Below are positions 62,816 through 64,000 of a DNA stretch of 64,000 nt, one piece after another. A program made the translations under genes and the position numbers. The notes beneath the pieces were generated by a model that saw only the letters and a program-made list of their open reading frames with translations, did no database searches and had not been told where the DNA came from. Positions within the stretch are counted from its first letter, which is position 1, and each line of letters begins with the position of its first letter. The DNA comes from Micromonospora rosaria (GTDB lineage: Bacteria; Actinomycetota; Actinomycetes; Mycobacteriales; Micromonosporaceae), in contig NZ_LRQV01000020.1 in the NCBI RefSeq assembly GCF_001567585.1, positions 1 to 64,000 on the forward strand, read 5' to 3'.

Positions 62816-62874
62816 GCGGAAGGAAGGGCCCCTTGTTAACGCCTCCGGTAGAGAAGGGAACCCTTCTCACCACC
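62816..62874 (-). repeat. Double-palindrome element, copy 6 (diverged)
   Basis: GGAAGGAAGGGCCCC, then TTGTTAACGCC, TCCGGTAGAGAAGGG, AACCC and TTCTCACCACC. The right-hand palindrome has decayed to GGGAACCC. It lies between two genes on the minus strand (ends 63064, starts 62736). Confidence 0.75.
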
Positions 62875-62950
62875 CCGGCCGGGCCGGCGAGGGCGGGCGA
62901 CGCCGAGGGCGTGGCGAGGACGAAGCGAGGGCCAGAGCGAGGCGAGGGCC

Positions 62951-62986
62951 AGGGCTAGGGCTAGGGCTAGGGCTAGGGCTAGGGCG
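62951..62986. repeat. AGGGCT hexanucleotide tandem repeat
   Basis: Five exact AGGGCT units (62951-62980) and a sixth ending AGGGCG follow each other. Upstream (62875-62950) the sequence is a degenerate GCGAGGGC/GAGGCGAGG array. It is intergenic, just before the terminator of the gene on the minus strand. Confidence 0.9.
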
Positions 62987-62999
62987 TACCGGAACAGGA

Positions 63000-63034
63000 G
63001 ACGACGCCCCAGCCGGGGTGGCGGGGGCGTCGTC
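63000..63034 (-). terminator. Hairpin terminator of the last gene
   Basis: GACGACGCCCC (63000-63010) pairs exactly with GGGGCGTCGTC (63024-63034) around a 13-nt loop. It begins 30 nt past the stop of the minus-strand gene ending at 63064. Confidence 0.65.
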
Positions 63035-63063
63035 GGGTCAGGGCGTCGTCGGGTCGGTCGGGG

Positions 63064-64000
63064 TCAGCGGCCGAGGACCCGGTCCAGGAAGTCGCGGTAG
63101 TGCCGGACCGCCACCCGGAGCTGCTCGGTGTCGTCCGACCCGCTCTCCTGCCAGCTTCCCAGCTTCTCCTTCTGCGCGGCGAGGGCGGCGGCCAGCGCCT
63201 GGATCGCCTCGTCGACCAGGGACTGCGCCTGGCCCGCGGCGGCCTTGGGGTCGTCCACGAAGCGGAGCTGGACGTCGCGCCAACGGTCCCGGAAGCCCTG
63301 CGCGGTACCCGGGTCGAAGAGTCGGGCCGCGTCCACCGGCACGTTCCCGGCCGGCTGGTCGGCGTCGCCCAGCCCGGAGCCGCCGTCGGCGTCGGGGTCG
63401 ACCATCGTCGGCGCGGCCCGGCCGTACCCGGTGCCGCCCGTGGCGGCGTCGCCCGGCCCGGTCCGGCCGGTCGTCCGGTCCGGCCCGCCCGGGATGGTGG
63501 TGACCGGGACGGTGTCGTCGCGCCGGTCACCGGGGTCGGCGTGCCGGCCCGGGTGGTCGTTCGTGCCGGTGCGACCGCTGGCGTCGGCGCGGTGCAGGCG
63601 GTCGGCGGCGGTCGGGTCGGCTCGTTCGGCGTCGAACCGGTCGGTCCGGCCCGGGGCGCCGTCGCCCGGCTGGGCGGTGTCCTCGCCCCGGGGGTCCCGC
63701 TCGTCCTCGGGCCGACCGCCGGCCAGCGCCGAGGCGGCCACGGCCCCGCCCACGGTGGTCGCACCGAAGGCGGTCGGCAGCGGCCCCGGCTCGTGGAACT
63801 CGGGCCGGCCGTCCCGCCCGGTACCGTCCCGGTCGGTGGTGGCGCTCCGGTGCCGGCTGCCGTCGGCGACGCCCCCGTCGACCCGCTCACCGGCGACCGT
63901 GGGGTCGTCGAAGGTGCCCCGGTCCTCCAGCGCGTCCTCGGGTACGTCGGTACGGCCGGCGCGGTAGCTGCCGTTCGTCGTGCCCTCCACCGGTACCGGC
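63064..64000 (-). CDS. Large hydrophilic hypothetical protein (possibly 5'-truncated)
   Basis: At least 308 residues are encoded. The N-terminal two-thirds are low-complexity Asp/Gly/Arg/Thr/Pro, probably disordered. The C-terminal ~90 residues form a conserved helical domain: LFDPGTAQGFRDRWRDVQ, then RFVDDPKAAAGQAQSLVDEA, then AVRHYRDFLDRVLGR. I recall this domain in actinobacterial proteins of unknown function. A GTG at 63990 is a possible start, but the frame stays open to the window edge, so the true start may be outside. The TGA is followed by a hairpin and a hexanucleotide repeat. Confidence 0.7.
   Translation of the reverse strand, partial: PVPVEGTTNGSYRAGRTDVPEDALEDRGTFDDPTVAGERVDGGVADGSRHRSATTDRDGTGRDGRPEFHEPGPLPTAFGATTVGGAVAASALAGGRPEDERDPRGEDTAQPGDGAPGRTDRFDAERADPTAADRLHRADASGRTGTNDHPGRHADPGDRRDDTVPVTTIPGGPDRTTGRTGPGDAATGGTGYGRAAPTMVDPDADGGSGLGDADQPAGNVPVDAARLFDPGTAQGFRDRWRDVQLRFVDDPKAAAGQAQSLVDEAIQALAAALAAQKEKLGSWQESGSDDTEQLRVAVRHYRDFLDRVLGR

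Noticed and set aside
62951..62986. A true chromosome-end telomere repeat
   Set aside because: It is a short internal array between ordinary genes. Linear actinobacterial chromosome ends use complex palindromes, not simple hexamers.

Overview
The window is a GC-rich actinobacterial chromosome segment, most likely from Micromonospora or a close relative in the Micromonosporaceae. The evidence is the very high GC content, frequent GTG starts and third-position G/C, a Rho with a long Arg/Asp/Gly/Asn-rich insertion, Streptomyces-like gene order around the ATP synthase genes and around a FilP/Scy-like pair, NucS-type mismatch repair, an NAD-dependent glutamate dehydrogenase of about 1,690 residues, and a MurA with Asp in place of the usual catalytic Cys. 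I saw no rRNA, tRNA, CRISPR array, phage or transposase gene. The region looks like conserved core chromosome with small lineage-specific insertions.

Layout. 1-3354: end of rho, then rpmE and prfA. 3486-6606: a lineage-specific patch with two overlapping small genes, a divergent helix-turn-helix regulator and a GGDEF protein. 6682-11187: prmC, a threonylcarbamoyl-AMP synthase, a small tyrosine phosphatase and a class A penicillin-binding protein. 11303-12760: an NAD(P)-binding/DUF2867 protein. 12796-23937: glyA and the ATP synthase cluster (atpI-like, atpZ-like, atpB-E-F-H-A-G-D); a LytR-CpsA-Psr gene separates atpD from atpC, and a DUF2550 gene follows. 24183-27218: cobalamin adenosyltransferase divergent from murA, then a 3-hydroxyacyl-CoA dehydrogenase. 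27338-32079: an ABC-2 exporter, a DUF1540 protein, a polysaccharide deacetylase, a DUF4126 protein and nucS. 32165-37579: aldehyde dehydrogenase, an FHA protein, a double-domain hydroxyacyl-CoA dehydrogenase, a small Cys-containing protein and an alpha/beta hydrolase. 37714-41131: two long coiled-coil proteins resembling Scy and FilP. 41474-47670: methylmalonyl-CoA epimerase, thiolase, meaB, an Asp23-family protein, an isobutyryl-CoA mutase-type large subunit and a YbbN-like protein. 47796-56267: an arginase-family protein, a lipoprotein penicillin-binding protein and the large glutamate dehydrogenase. 56307-64000: a sortase with a charged repeat surface protein, a secreted beta-helix protein, a CBM2-GH6 cellulase with a CebR-like operator, and two hypothetical proteins.

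How it fits together. Three themes run through the window: energy conservation and cell-wall synthesis (ATP synthase, MurA, two PBPs, LCP, deacetylase, sortase); short-chain acyl-CoA metabolism (two hydroxyacyl-CoA dehydrogenase genes, thiolase, epimerase, mutase, MeaB and a B12 adenosyltransferase); and polar or cytoskeletal organisation (the coiled-coil pair). A shared 15-bp motif, TTARCGRTYGTTCRG, lies in front of four acyl-CoA gene loci and suggests one regulator controls them.

The most unusual non-coding signal is a family of about 57-bp elements built on two GGGGCCCC-type palindromes. Six loci in 64 kb carry one, four of them exactly between convergent genes. Other structures include a 34-bp AT-rich palindrome between convergent genes, 40/41-bp tandem duplications across two stop codons, several probable leaderless promoters and a hexanucleotide repeat.
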